64,000 nt of DNA. It comes from Muribaculaceae bacterium (GTDB lineage Bacteria; Bacteroidota; Bacteroidia; Bacteroidales; Muribaculaceae). The DNA lies in the NCBI GenBank assembly GCA_017940245.1, contig JAGAYZ010000015.1, positions 1 through 64,000 on the forward strand, written 5' to 3'. The notes beneath the pieces are model-generated. The model was not told the DNA's origin, ran no database searches, and worked only from the letters and a program-made list of their open reading frames with translations. A program made the position numbers and the translations under genes. Shown piece after piece: positions 23,894 to 33,678 of the stretch (the first letter of the stretch is position 1; each line of letters starts with the position of its first letter).

Positions 23894-25162
23894 TTAGTGT
23901 AAATCTACAAAACCTAAATCACTACCTTCGTGATAGATATAATACTGGCTGGATTGGTTCTTGAACGCCTGGGCATCTTTGTTGAAATAGTCAACGATGT
24001 CTTCCACCTTATATCGGCGCGTGAAGCGTTCACGAATCTCCTTGGTGCCGCACACCTTATCAAACATCGCATAACGCTTAGTGTTTTGCTCAAAAAGCTG
24101 CTTGTCGGGATACATTTCATGTATCACTTGCAGAAAATAGAATTGAGTTAACACCAAGTTGGCTTTATCGGGATCAGTGATGTAGGTTTGCACACCATGC
24201 ACCTCCTGCAGCGACTTGTCGACGGCCACACTCAACGCGAAAAATGGCTTGAAGTTGATGGAACGGAAAAGCATGCCCGGCAGATGCAATGCGTTCATGC
24301 GTTCACACAGAGCATCGGCATCAATCCACGATGCCGCGAAACACTCAAACGGTAACGTATAACCAATGCCCGTGTTAAAAATGTAAAGCTCACCCAGAAT
24401 GCCGCTCACAGGATAAAAGAACGCGTTTTCGGGAGCAGGAATCTGTGGAGACGGCGCCACCCATGGCATTCCGGTGTCGCGGAATTTCATGTCGCGCCTC
24501 CAGCCTTCCATAGGTATGACAGTGAGCTTTGCTTTACCTTTTATCTTGTGCTCACCATTGAGAAAACGAGCAAGTTCACCTGGCGTGAGACCGTAGAGAT
24601 AGGGAATGGCATACTTGCTAACGAAAGAGAAATAACCATCTTCCACCAAATTGCCTTCCACTTTGTTGCCTCCTAAAGGATTGGGACGGTCGAGCACCAT
24701 AAACTCCTTATTGTTTTCGGCACAAGCCTCCATGCACACACCCATAGTTGCATAAAACGTGTAGCTGCGACAACCTATGTCCTGAATGTCATAGACCAGC
24801 ACGTCTATGTCGCGAAGCATTTCTGGTGTCGGCTTGTGAGTTTTGCCAAAAAGTGAGTACATCTTCACACCGGTTTTGGCATCAATCTCGTCGCCCACAG
24901 CATCGCCCGCATGGGCATTACCGCGCACTCCGTGTTCCGGACCAAACAAGGCCACCAGTTTTACCCCTGATGCTTCATTGAGGATGTCGACGGTTGATTT
25001 CAGGTTGTTGTCAATGCCGCTTGGATTGGTTACCAGCCCTACGCGTTTTCCCTGCAGCTGCTTGAAACCGCTCTCTCGCAACACCTCTATTCCGGGCTTG
25101 ACCACAGAGCCGGCTGTGAAAGCCAGCACGAGAGCCAATATAGCGAACAAATTGCGTTTCAT
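23894..25162 (-). CDS. namZ: exo-beta-N-acetylmuramidase, DUF1343 family
   Basis: A 422-residue exported enzyme. The N-terminus is a signal peptide (MKRNLFAILALVLAFTAGS), then the DUF1343 domain spans nearly the whole chain, with conserved segments GKRVGLVTNPSG (near 40), LFGPEHGVRG (near 75), VYDIQDIGCRSYT (near 130) and VLDRPNPLGG (near 158). The founding member NamZ removes MurNAc from the non-reducing end of muropeptide sugar chains, giving free MurNAc. It fits exactly between the AmpG/MurT-like importer and the catabolic genes. Secreted location means it acts outside the cytoplasm. Confidence 0.88.
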   Translation of the reverse strand: MKRNLFAILALVLAFTAGSVVKPGIEVLRESGFKQLQGKRVGLVTNPSGIDNNLKSTVDILNEASGVKLVALFGPEHGVRGNAHAGDAVGDEIDAKTGVKMYSLFGKTHKPTPEMLRDIDVLVYDIQDIGCRSYTFYATMGVCMEACAENNKEFMVLDRPNPLGGNKVEGNLVEDGYFSFVSKYAIPYLYGLTPGELARFLNGEHKIKGKAKLTVIPMEGWRRDMKFRDTGMPWVAPSPQIPAPENAFFYPVSGILGELYIFNTGIGYTLPFECFAASWIDADALCERMNALHLPGMLFRSINFKPFFALSVAVDKSLQEVHGVQTYITDPDKANLVLTQFYFLQVIHEMYPDKQLFEQNTKRYAMFDKVCGTKEIRERFTRRYKVEDIVDYFNKDAQAFKNQSSQYYIYHEGSDLGFVDLH

Positions 25163-25220
25163 ATTCTTTATCCTAATAATTCTTTGATCAACTAAAATCC
25201 CGTTCTATCGCCATTTAAAA

Positions 25221-26552
25221 TTATTTGCGACCATAGTCGGGGTCAATTTTTTTATCCACAAAATAAGTGACAAGCAGAGTAGCCAAACAACACACCATCA
25301 CCATCCAGAAGAAATTGACATATCCGATGGCTTCTTGGATATAACCGGCCACAAAACCAGGTAACATCATGCTCAAGGCCATGAATGCTGTGCAGATGGC
25401 ATAATGAGAGGTCTTGAATTCACCTTCGGAGAAATACATCATGTAAAGCATATAGGCTGTGAAACCAAACCCATAGCCAAACTGCTCTATGCACAAGGCG
25501 ATGGTAATGATTACCACACTAGAGGGCTGGGCTATGGCAAGATACACAAACGTGAGGCAAGGCAACGTCATGCACGCTGCCATGAGCCACAACGATTTCT
25601 TGAGGCCTACACGAGAAGAATAGATGCCACCCAGAATTCCGCCGAGCAACAATGCGATTACGCCGAAGAAACCATACACGGTGCCCACCAAATCAGTGGG
25701 CAATCCAAGGCCGCCATCTTGCACCGGATGCACCAGGAAGGGTTGACACAATTTGATGAGGAATCCTTCGGGCAAGCGATACAAGAGCATAAACGCTATG
25801 GCCAGCAACACGCCCGGCTTCTGCACAAAAGTCTTGAACGAGTTTCCTAACTCACGCAAATTGTCTTTTGCCGTTCCCGACGCTGTATCAACACGTGGCT
25901 TGTCTTGGTCGGAATGTGGCAACGCAAAGGTGTGATAAAGGGTGATGATAAAGAAAATTACAGCCGATACACCCAGCGTGATTTGCCACGACATGGGTAT
26001 ATTTCCCGTCTTGCGCTCAATGAGTCCGGCAATGAGCACCAAAACGCCCTGACCGAATACTGAAGCAACTCGATAAAACACACTGCGGATGCCGATAAAT
26101 GCGGCCTGGCTACTGGGACTGTGAGCTAGCATGTAGAAACCATCGGCAGCAATATCGTGCGTAGCCGAAGCAAATGCCGCAACGATAAACAGTATTAACG
26201 TGACGGTAAACATACTGATTGGGGTGTGACCGCCTGCCATCACCTCACTGGATGGATGAGGCAAAGTGAGCGTGAGCAGCACCATCATGGCCGTCATCAG
26301 AATCTGCATAGCGATAATCCACCAGCGTTTAGTTTTTACCACGTCTACAATAGGACTCCATATTCCTTTCAAGAACCAGGGGAAATAGAGCAGTGTGGTA
26401 AAAAATGACATATCGCCATTGGGGACTCCCATCTTGGTGAACATCATCACCGAAATGTTGTTGACAACAAAATATGGAACGCCCTCAGCAAAATAGAGCG
26501 TCGGCACCCACCACCAGGGTGTCTTTTGCGTTAGTGTCTCTCGTTTATCCAT
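25221..26552 (-). CDS. AmpG/MurT-like MFS importer
   Basis: An inner-membrane transporter with about twelve hydrophobic segments (443 residues from the chosen start). The beginning (PTLYFAEGVPYFVVNN, then FPWFLKGIWSPIVD) matches the AmpG branch of the major facilitators, which import GlcNAc-anhydroMurNAc or, in Tannerella MurT, free MurNAc. With NamZ, kinase and MurQ beside it, uptake of MurNAc is the likeliest role. The frame can start at 26573, overlapping the SpoIID-like gene by 17 nt; I favour the Met at 26552 (MDKRETLTQ), though both are possible. It lies 58 nt before namZ. Confidence 0.82.
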   Translation of the reverse strand: MDKRETLTQKTPWWWVPTLYFAEGVPYFVVNNISVMMFTKMGVPNGDMSFFTTLLYFPWFLKGIWSPIVDVVKTKRWWIIAMQILMTAMMVLLTLTLPHPSSEVMAGGHTPISMFTVTLILFIVAAFASATHDIAADGFYMLAHSPSSQAAFIGIRSVFYRVASVFGQGVLVLIAGLIERKTGNIPMSWQITLGVSAVIFFIITLYHTFALPHSDQDKPRVDTASGTAKDNLRELGNSFKTFVQKPGVLLAIAFMLLYRLPEGFLIKLCQPFLVHPVQDGGLGLPTDLVGTVYGFFGVIALLLGGILGGIYSSRVGLKKSLWLMAACMTLPCLTFVYLAIAQPSSVVIITIALCIEQFGYGFGFTAYMLYMMYFSEGEFKTSHYAICTAFMALSMMLPGFVAGYIQEAIGYVNFFWMVMVCCLATLLVTYFVDKKIDPDYGRK

Positions 26553-26556
26553 AATA

Positions 26557-27903
26557 TCAATATTTATTTTCAATTTTGGCTCCTATAAAATAATGCAGCA
26601 GGATTTGTTTGTAATTATAGCCCTTGGCCCCCATCACTGCGGCACCTATTTGGCACAAGCCTACTCCATGACCCCAACCGGCTCCACGCAACACAAACTT
26701 GGCGGGATAGCCATCGGCATCCACATCGTGGCGTTCTACAACAAAGGCCGAGCTATACAAGGCACTCTCGCTCAGTGCATAGCGGATAGCCAGTTCCTTG
26801 CCAATGATTTTGCTCATCTTCTCGCCCACTATCTTCATCTTATACAGACGTCCGCTGGTTCCGCGCGCAATCGGCTGCAGGTCGCGTATGCGGCCATAAT
26901 CATCGCCTGTGCGGCGATGGATAAGGTCGGCAAGTTGCTCTTGGGTGTATTCCACCTTCCAGCGATAGAAATCGGTCGTTTCTTGGTCATAGTCGTTAAG
27001 CACTTGGCTTAATATCTTCTTATCGGCCGTGTTGCAGAAAGCTTTGGGTGCGGTCAAAATCCATTCTTCGGCCTCAGCCTCGCGGCGCAGATCGGGAAAA
27101 TTCATTTCATCTTCACTGTCACGCCTGGCCACCAGATAAGGGTGATGATGGTCTTCCCAGCAATTTTCAAATTCTTCATATACACCACCACACGACTTGC
27201 TGAAGCGCGCGTCACACAGTTGCCCGTCGTACATGAGCACTTGCCCCCATGTAGACTCTATAGCCTTTTTCACGGCATCGGTCGTGGCACGCGTTATGCC
27301 TTGATAACGTTGGCAGTGATCATCGGCACATACATCAAAATGGACATGGTCGTCACGGTCCCACCAGCGGATAAGTTCGTCATTGCTGTCGCTGGAAGCC
27401 CTGATAACCGGAGCGGCATCGCCAAGCACATCAAGTCCTCCGGAATCAGGTGCCGGTTTCTGCATCTGAGCCAGCAGCCAGCTACGCGAAATCACGGCGT
27501 GTGCCTTGAGCAGTTCCTGTGATGCGGTGGCACTCATCTCACTGGAAATCACGCTCAACAAGTATTCTTCCACCGAAAGTTTATTGATAGCAGTGAGTTT
27601 CCCATTTTCAACTATGATTTGCAAACTGCCCCTGAAAGTCTGATCTTCCTTTCGGCGCCAATGAAAGCTCACCCCTATTACCACATCTTTTAGCATAAAC
27701 GAGCATGTCGCTTCATCGACAGGCTCAAAGAGAAGCTGGTCAAAACACCGACCATTCCACTTCACTTTATCATCGACACACTGTGCTGAATATAAACCAG
27801 TGCAATGGGTGCCGTTCACTACATAGTCACCATTGAACATAAACTCCAGCGAGTTATTGTTCATGATGCCTACACGCACTTGTGGAACATTATTGCCTTT
27901 CAT
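26557..27903 (-). CDS. SpoIID/LytB-domain protein
   Basis: A 448-residue protein with the SpoIID core: SVEEYLLSVISSEM (110-123, with the catalytic-type Glu122), ARFSKSCGG in the middle, and GAGWGHGVGLCQIGA near the C-terminus. SpoIID is a lytic transglycosylase that cuts stem-peptide-free (denuded) glycan strands. Unusually, no signal peptide is seen at the start and no in-frame upstream Met offers one, so the protein may act in the cytoplasm on imported fragments, or be exported by an unseen route. It is 11 nt after the DUF4922 gene. The domain call is sure; substrate and location are not. Confidence 0.85.
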   Translation of the reverse strand: MKGNNVPQVRVGIMNNNSLEFMFNGDYVVNGTHCTGLYSAQCVDDKVKWNGRCFDQLLFEPVDEATCSFMLKDVVIGVSFHWRRKEDQTFRGSLQIIVENGKLTAINKLSVEEYLLSVISSEMSATASQELLKAHAVISRSWLLAQMQKPAPDSGGLDVLGDAAPVIRASSDSNDELIRWWDRDDHVHFDVCADDHCQRYQGITRATTDAVKKAIESTWGQVLMYDGQLCDARFSKSCGGVYEEFENCWEDHHHPYLVARRDSEDEMNFPDLRREAEAEEWILTAPKAFCNTADKKILSQVLNDYDQETTDFYRWKVEYTQEQLADLIHRRTGDDYGRIRDLQPIARGTSGRLYKMKIVGEKMSKIIGKELAIRYALSESALYSSAFVVERHDVDADGYPAKFVLRGAGWGHGVGLCQIGAAVMGAKGYNYKQILLHYFIGAKIENKY

Positions 27904-27914
27904 CTTAGTTTGTT

Positions 27915-28889
27915 TTAAGGTTCTTCGGAATAAAGTAAATGATCAATCACGGCTACCGCATTTTCATTATCGAGGCACAATTCATCATAAAGACGCTGAA
28001 TAATGTCGGCATCCAGCCGCTCATAGTCTTTCTTCTCGGGCACAGTCCATAATCCGCCCATATCGACGCTGGCAGGACTTAGCAGGAAGTCTTCCTTATC
28101 GGTACCATAGCAGGCGGGACGATGCTTTCTCCGAGGAAAAACAAGCAGATGACAATCATCGTCTTCTACCCAGCAAAGCACATTCTGCATAGGCTCTTCG
28201 TTCTTGCCAACAGCCATCATCATGGCCACTTGGAGGCGAGCGAAATACAATTCTGCCAGCACAGGTTCGCTCGTCTTGATGAAGAAACAAAATCGGCCAA
28301 AGCGTTGCGCAAAAGCAAGAAAACCATCGGCACACGAGAGCAGTTGATGCTCTTCTGGCCAAAATGCTGGATTCATCACCTCGGTGCACAATGGCATATA
28401 ACCTTTTGTTCCTGCCTGGAAATGCATGTGATCGGGAGCCGATGCCCCACATTTGGGGCCATTATAAAACACGACATAGTCGGGCAAGTCTTTCGCCAAC
28501 TGTATCATGTCGCTCACTCGACGTGGATCGGCAATGCTCTGCGGAGTGTGTTGCATAGCCGCGATGGTGAGGTGCCGCGGGAAGATGGGATATGGATTCA
28601 GTTGAATCTTATACCGGCCATCACCCCACTCCACCATGTCTTGCTGCGCTGGCTGGTGCTCACGGCACAAGAAACACGACCGCGCACTGAGTGATGCCGC
28701 ATCGAGCCGTGCCGATGATGACTGGCGGCGAAGTGGATTATACTGGAGTACAATGAGACTATCGCCCAACTCAATCTCACGCATAAGCACGTGCTCGAGC
28801 GCGACGTAATTGTCGTGCGCCTCGGGCCACTCGCTCAACTGTCGTTGCAGCAATTGGCTCACCTGCTGGGCAATTGTTTCTTGCGTCAT
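27915..28889 (-). CDS. DUF4922 protein, GalT/HIT-like nucleotidyltransferase or phosphorylase
   Basis: A 324-residue cytoplasmic protein. It has a CFLC pair (Cys72, Cys75) that resembles the zinc site of galactose-1-phosphate uridylyltransferase, an LNPYPIFPRHLTIA strand (97-110), and an active-site-like DHMHFQAG (His154, His156, Gln158). That H-x-H-x-Q pattern is the catalytic motif of GalT and related sugar-nucleotide phosphorylases, so a nucleotidyl-transfer or phosphorolysis reaction is likely. The substrate is unknown. It sits 3 nt after a two-domain GT2 gene and before SpoIID, suggesting the two act on one sugar nucleotide. Family role in peptidoglycan salvage is not established. Confidence 0.75.
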   Translation of the reverse strand: MTQETIAQQVSQLLQRQLSEWPEAHDNYVALEHVLMREIELGDSLIVLQYNPLRRQSSSARLDAASLSARSCFLCREHQPAQQDMVEWGDGRYKIQLNPYPIFPRHLTIAAMQHTPQSIADPRRVSDMIQLAKDLPDYVVFYNGPKCGASAPDHMHFQAGTKGYMPLCTEVMNPAFWPEEHQLLSCADGFLAFAQRFGRFCFFIKTSEPVLAELYFARLQVAMMMAVGKNEEPMQNVLCWVEDDDCHLLVFPRRKHRPACYGTDKEDFLLSPASVDMGGLWTVPEKKDYERLDADIIQRLYDELCLDNENAVAVIDHLLYSEEP

Positions 28890-28892
28890 CTT

Positions 28893-30380
28893 TTATGCCT
28901 TCTTGTTCATAGCCACACGCGCCTGCAACTCCCAAGTGCGGATGCGGTCTTTATACAGATTATTACGATTCATCTTCTCCACATCCAGGCTTGCGTCGCT
29001 GTTGTCGTCCCAGCGGCGGCACAGATACACGGGCTCATAAACACGACCTATCTGGTAAGTGCGGGAAATGTTCAGACCCAGCGCATAGTCTTCGCCATAA
29101 CTGGTGTTAGGAATCTTCACATCGCGCAAAACAGGAGTGTAAAAAGCACGAGGAGCACCCAAGCCATTGATGCGCAGGGCATTGTTGCGGCCATTCTCGG
29201 GCGTCCATTCTTTATGGTCAATAATGCCGGGAGGAATAGGATTGCAGTCAATGTCGGTCATGAGATATGTTCCCACCACCATGGCTACGTTCTGCTCGTA
29301 GAACGCATTCACCATCGTTTGCAAAGTGTTCTCATCTTTATACATGTCATCGCTGTCGAGCTGAACGATAAATTTACCGGCTTTCTCGTGATGCGCTGCC
29401 AGATTCCAGTAGCCACCGATTCCCATGTCGTAATAGTCGGCAATAATGTGAATCATGCGAGGGTCATCATATTCGGCTATGGCTTCGCGTGTACCATCGG
29501 TAGAGAAATTATCCACCACCATGAGATTAAACTTGAATGTGGTCTTCTGCTTCAGCACCGAGTCAATAGCATCGCGAATGGTGCGGATGCGATTGCGCAC
29601 AGGTATCATCACGGTTGCTTCCACCTCGAAGTTGCCATCGGCAAACTCTATATGCTTGAAATTAGGCACCGTCTTTCCATCAACCACTTTCTCGGCAGGC
29701 AGGTAACCCCCTATTTCTTTCAAGTGTTCGGTACATGCCTGCTCCATTTCGATTTGACGGCCATGGTTGCGCGGATCCACATAATCAAATATTTTCTCGC
29801 CACTCTTGCGCGTGTCAAGTTCCACATCACTGTAGAGGAACTCGTTGATGTGGGTAATCGATGCAAACTGGCTCAACTTGAGACGCAGGTCATACAGTCC
29901 GGCAAACTCATACTGTGCCTTCATGGCCTGTGCCGCTTTTTTGTAACAGCAAGCGCAGAAAAACAGCACTGACCCAAAATCAAAGTCATCACGCAGTGAG
30001 CCAAACTGATAATCAATCACCGGGGCTTTATCGGCACCTTTCTCGGTAACATTATAATGATCGGCATAGAGCATTCCGCTCTGGGTGTCATCGGCCAACT
30101 TAACAAATCGCTCAATAGCAAACGGTGCAAACTTGAGCGTGTCATACTTGGTATAGAGCATCACATAGTCGGCAACGGCTTTTTCTGCGATAACTTTCAT
30201 TGTGGTTGATGCCGTCAGGCCATCAATGCGGATGATTTCGCATCCTTCTACACGGTCGGTAACATCGGCTGTAGCCAGCAGATAAATGTTGTTTACCAGT
30301 TCGGCAGTTTTTAGGTTTGCAATCGTGTGAGCAGCCTGCTCAGCAGTAGCAAACGGAATGAAGCAATCAATTCTTCCCAT
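28893..30380 (-). CDS. two-domain family 2 glycosyltransferase
   Basis: A 495-residue cytoplasmic protein with no membrane segment. The C-terminal half (about 235-460) is a standard GT2 domain: [30 protein letters not shown], and the metal-binding QLDSDDMY near 342. The first 150 residues ([16 protein letters not shown], then [10 protein letters not shown]) look like a second GT-A fold lacking a clear DxD, so perhaps inactive. The donor and acceptor are unknown. It lies between the amidase (31-nt gap) and the DUF4922 gene (3-nt gap) in the salvage operon. A purely catabolic operon would not be expected to contain such a gene. Confidence 0.85.
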   Translation of the reverse strand: MGRIDCFIPFATAEQAAHTIANLKTAELVNNIYLLATADVTDRVEGCEIIRIDGLTASTTMKVIAEKAVADYVMLYTKYDTLKFAPFAIERFVKLADDTQSGMLYADHYNVTEKGADKAPVIDYQFGSLRDDFDFGSVLFFCACCYKKAAQAMKAQYEFAGLYDLRLKLSQFASITHINEFLYSDVELDTRKSGEKIFDYVDPRNHGRQIEMEQACTEHLKEIGGYLPAEKVVDGKTVPNFKHIEFADGNFEVEATVMIPVRNRIRTIRDAIDSVLKQKTTFKFNLMVVDNFSTDGTREAIAEYDDPRMIHIIADYYDMGIGGYWNLAAHHEKAGKFIVQLDSDDMYKDENTLQTMVNAFYEQNVAMVVGTYLMTDIDCNPIPPGIIDHKEWTPENGRNNALRINGLGAPRAFYTPVLRDVKIPNTSYGEDYALGLNISRTYQIGRVYEPVYLCRRWDDNSDASLDVEKMNRNNLYKDRIRTWELQARVAMNKKA

Positions 30381-30411
30381 ATTTTATGATTTTATTGTTA
30401 TTATTCCAAGA

Positions 30412-33400
30412 TTATTCGGCAAAAAAATTCATCACCTGACTCATGAGTGCATCACGCCGGCCGGCATCGGTTATCACTTCGAAGGGGAATCCCATCACCA
30501 CGGTGCGATAACCATTGCGATGACTGACGATGGCCGCTGGAATATTGTTTTCGCTATAGCGCATGAAGGTGGCACCCATGTCGTCGCTGGCTTTGATAGC
30601 GTCGGGCGACTCCACGGCATAGAGCCTACTATTGAGCTGATTACAAAATGCTATACGGTCGCCATCGGTAAATTGCTTGTGCAGTGTGGGCACCGTGTAC
30701 ACTTCACCACGAAGGGTGGCACTGCGATCAACCCAAGTATATCCCAGCACATTCTGCGCAAACGCAATTTCATTCTGCGCAGGCGCTGCTTTGTCCCAAA
30801 TATCGGTCCCAACGTATGCTCCCGACACCATCACATTGCCGCCATTCTGAGTGAATGATTGAATCACCTCACGCAACGCAGGTGTGAATGCCTTATAACG
30901 CGACGGCTTCACGCCGCGGCCGGTGGGCACTTCTTTCTGCTTGCCCAGAATCAAGTCCAGCGTCTTGTAGTCGCTCAACAGTGATGCATCACTTTCTATC
31001 GCTTTCACACTACTCGACACAAAACTGTAACCGGCCTTCATGAGAGATTCTCCGTGAACTGTCGTGTAATCGAATGTGTTGCCCGCAATGACTTCTGTTT
31101 CATGATTGCTGCGACAGGCTCCGAAGCCCGGAGCATCGTCGTCGCGCCACGGCAAACTGCGGCGGAATTCATGCTGAGAGCCTAAGTAATTAATCTGCTC
31201 CATATATGGGACGCCATGGTCTTTTTCATCATAAAATCCGGCAATAGAGTCACCATCAAACCAGTCGGGACCACTCACACGAGTAAATCCGTTGACCACC
31301 ATCACTGTGCCCTTGCTGCGCGGAGCCATACCCAACGACAAAGTCTCGCTGGGGAAACTGCGTCCACCATCGTTCATGGCTATAATGCGATAACTATGTA
31401 TCTTATGATCTTTGATGTTAACCACATAGCGTGGGTCGGGAGTCACTGCGATTTCCTTAAAACCGCCGCCCTCTACGCGCTCACACACCACATATTTCTT
31501 TGCCTGCGCATTGCCGCACAGTTCATCGGTGGTGGGCTTCCATGTGAGCAAGAAACTACCAGGTGATGATGCGGCACTGATGCTGAATGAATTTACCGCA
31601 AGGGGCTGAACCACGTAATCGCGATGGTCGCGCTGAGCGATAAACTTAAGCATTCCCTTGTAAATAGAACGGCTCACGTCGAAACGGAACTGAGGATCCA
31701 GTCCATATTTCATGTCGGCATAATTCTGATGCGACAATAATTCCATGAGCAACGCGGGCACTTCGGGCACTCGAGCCTCATAATAGGATCTATCCCACAT
31801 TCCGCGGCGTGTCCAATTTGGCTCATACTTGCTGCGAATATCATTAACCACCTCGGTAGAAACGATATTGGCAAACTGACGTGAGATTTCGCGCGGAGTA
31901 CCATTGGCATACTTGCCAAAGTTTTTGCCATTGGACTTGGTGCAATAGATGAGAAGGGTGCCTATAATATCATCGTTGGGCGTGGTTCCTGCATCTGTGT
32001 GCAAGCAGAACGACACATCTACCGGAATATTAAGACCCGTTTTGCCTGGCAATACATCACTGCCTCCGGCCAGATAATTGACCCACTCACCGCGGCTGCG
32101 ATAGTCGTCGACATAATCGTTAATGCCGTTGCTTGTGCTATACACCTCATGCGGGAATCCGGCCCACTGCAGATAGTAACGGGAACCAAGGTGGAACCAA
32201 GGATGGTCGCCACTGCCCATATACTTATAGTCTATACCTTCCTTGCCTAGATATTTCTCGTCGCCATTCTTTGCCGCAATTTGCTTGTTCTCCTCGGTCG
32301 GCAATGCCACACGCCGCACAATGTTGCCCTTGCCACCTCCAACGCGTATGGCGTCGGCAGTGACCATTTCATTCTTATTATCGCCCAGATTACTCACGGT
32401 GACCACCGCTTTGTTCAAGCCCTGGGCCAGCTGGAAGGTTCCAAGATACACCCACACGCCACCGCCCATGGACTGATCCACATGGAACTGGCGCGCTCCA
32501 TCAAGTGAATTGACAGTGTAAAGGACACTCTTCGAACTATTAGGCAACGATTTGTAAGAGATATACACGGCAAAATTCCCGGCTTCGGGCATCTCAACGT
32601 CCCAAGAGGCGGTAGAGACTTTTTTCTTGTCTTTCTCGGTTTGAACCTGGCGGAAAGTGCCCTCGGTAAAAGGATTCTCAAAATCTTTGTAAGTTTCACG
32701 AGCAAAAGCGAAACCTGCCATTTTTCCAGTTTCCCATTTCTTTTTGCCAATATGCTCGTTATAACCATGCTGGGCCTGGCCACCATCGTTATCGACCACT
32801 GCACCGAAGTTGTGCGTGTCACGTTCACGCGCATCCCACACATAGGCACCCGCATTTTCCAGCATCGGCATCAAAAACGGAATCACATAGCTATGGGTGT
32901 ACATGTCCTCCACCGTCTGGAACATGCGGGCGCGTTGCCACTCCCAGCGGTTGAGATAAGGCTCAAAATACCATCCATGGCTTGGCCACAAAGCCACTAT
33001 ATTGCCATCCAGTCCCTTATTATAGTGACGATTTGGGTCCACCTCGGTAATAAACGGTGAATGGTTGCGCTTATATGAGTTCTCAAAATCAGTAAAATAT
33101 TGCTCGATATCATTTCCCGCAATGGTAATTTGCACATCGCGGTGAAGATAGGGAGCACCTAATGCCTGTTTGATATCATTCTTGAGCTGGTTGATCGAGG
33201 CTACCGTAAAGGGTACATCACCATAATTCTCACTCAAATCCACCACGATGTCTTCATCATCGGCCGTAATGGCATTTACTTTCAAACTGCCAATGCCCAT
33301 GTGAGCAGGTTTAGTAGCTTCAACCACTTGCTGAACAGCATTCAGCTGAGATGTAGTAAACTCTTGGGCATGCAACAACCCCATTCCACTCACGCTTGCC

Positions 33401-33432
33401 ATGATCATGGCAGCAACATATTTCATTTTCAT
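30412..33432 (-). CDS. secreted N-acetylmuramoyl-L-alanine amidase with golvesin-like and FN3-like domains
   Basis: About 1006 residues from the chosen Met at 33432, which opens a signal peptide (MKMKYVAAMIMASVSGMG, then LLHA); the frame extends to 33480 but those 16 residues are basic and would spoil the signal. An Amidase_3-type catalytic core is interrupted: Zn-ligand-like His in WPSHGWYF (near 150), FCLHTDAG (near 475) and the Glu in ALLMELLSHQ (near 562). A golvesin C-terminal-like domain (about 270-360) is inserted, and a fibronectin III-like domain follows (about 620-710). It should cleave stem peptides from peptidoglycan. It is the first gene of the salvage operon. Confidence 0.82.
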   Translation of the reverse strand: MKMKYVAAMIMASVSGMGLLHAQEFTTSQLNAVQQVVEATKPAHMGIGSLKVNAITADDEDIVVDLSENYGDVPFTVASINQLKNDIKQALGAPYLHRDVQITIAGNDIEQYFTDFENSYKRNHSPFITEVDPNRHYNKGLDGNIVALWPSHGWYFEPYLNRWEWQRARMFQTVEDMYTHSYVIPFLMPMLENAGAYVWDARERDTHNFGAVVDNDGGQAQHGYNEHIGKKKWETGKMAGFAFARETYKDFENPFTEGTFRQVQTEKDKKKVSTASWDVEMPEAGNFAVYISYKSLPNSSKSVLYTVNSLDGARQFHVDQSMGGGVWVYLGTFQLAQGLNKAVVTVSNLGDNKNEMVTADAIRVGGGKGNIVRRVALPTEENKQIAAKNGDEKYLGKEGIDYKYMGSGDHPWFHLGSRYYLQWAGFPHEVYSTSNGINDYVDDYRSRGEWVNYLAGGSDVLPGKTGLNIPVDVSFCLHTDAGTTPNDDIIGTLLIYCTKSNGKNFGKYANGTPREISRQFANIVSTEVVNDIRSKYEPNWTRRGMWDRSYYEARVPEVPALLMELLSHQNYADMKYGLDPQFRFDVSRSIYKGMLKFIAQRDHRDYVVQPLAVNSFSISAASSPGSFLLTWKPTTDELCGNAQAKKYVVCERVEGGGFKEIAVTPDPRYVVNIKDHKIHSYRIIAMNDGGRSFPSETLSLGMAPRSKGTVMVVNGFTRVSGPDWFDGDSIAGFYDEKDHGVPYMEQINYLGSQHEFRRSLPWRDDDAPGFGACRSNHETEVIAGNTFDYTTVHGESLMKAGYSFVSSSVKAIESDASLLSDYKTLDLILGKQKEVPTGRGVKPSRYKAFTPALREVIQSFTQNGGNVMVSGAYVGTDIWDKAAPAQNEIAFAQNVLGYTWVDRSATLRGEVYTVPTLHKQFTDGDRIAFCNQLNSRLYAVESPDAIKASDDMGATFMRYSENNIPAAIVSHRNGYRTVVMGFPFEVITDAGRRDALMSQVMNFFAE

Positions 33433-33504
33433 TAATACCACAGATTTCTTTCTTTTTATTCCCGTTATCACTCGCATCACAACGGAGCGGAGGATAACAC
33501 ACTA

Positions 33505-33512
33505 CAAAAATA
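33505..33512 (-). promoter_or_regulatory. -7 box of the salvage-operon promoter
   Basis: Minus-strand TATTTTTG, about 75 nt before the amidase start codon at 33432. A TTTG lies 24 nt upstream (33537-33540), somewhat far for an ideal -33. If right, the start near 33499 again favours the Met at 33432. Confidence 0.45.
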
Positions 33513-33621
33513 ATACAAACATCTTATAATAAAAAACAAAATCACCTTGAAATTCGACACTTAAACATATTTTATAATTTAACTATGAATTTTCAGGGTT
33601 TATTCACTCTTTTGCATTTGC

Positions 33622-33653
33622 AAAACAAAAAGCCCCACACCGAAGTGCAGGGC
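33622..33653 (-). terminator. terminator after the TPR gene
   Basis: On the minus strand a nine-pair stem (33645-33653 with 33632-33640, two G-U pairs) closed by a TTCG tetraloop, then a T-rich tract (33622-33631). It separates the TPR gene from the salvage operon. Confidence 0.8.
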
Positions 33654-33678
33654 AATTAACATAAAGTCGTGATATTTT

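Noticed and set aside
28791..29972. 393-codon frame opposite the GT2 and DUF4922 genes
   Set aside because: It spans two real genes on the other strand and has no recognisable domain.
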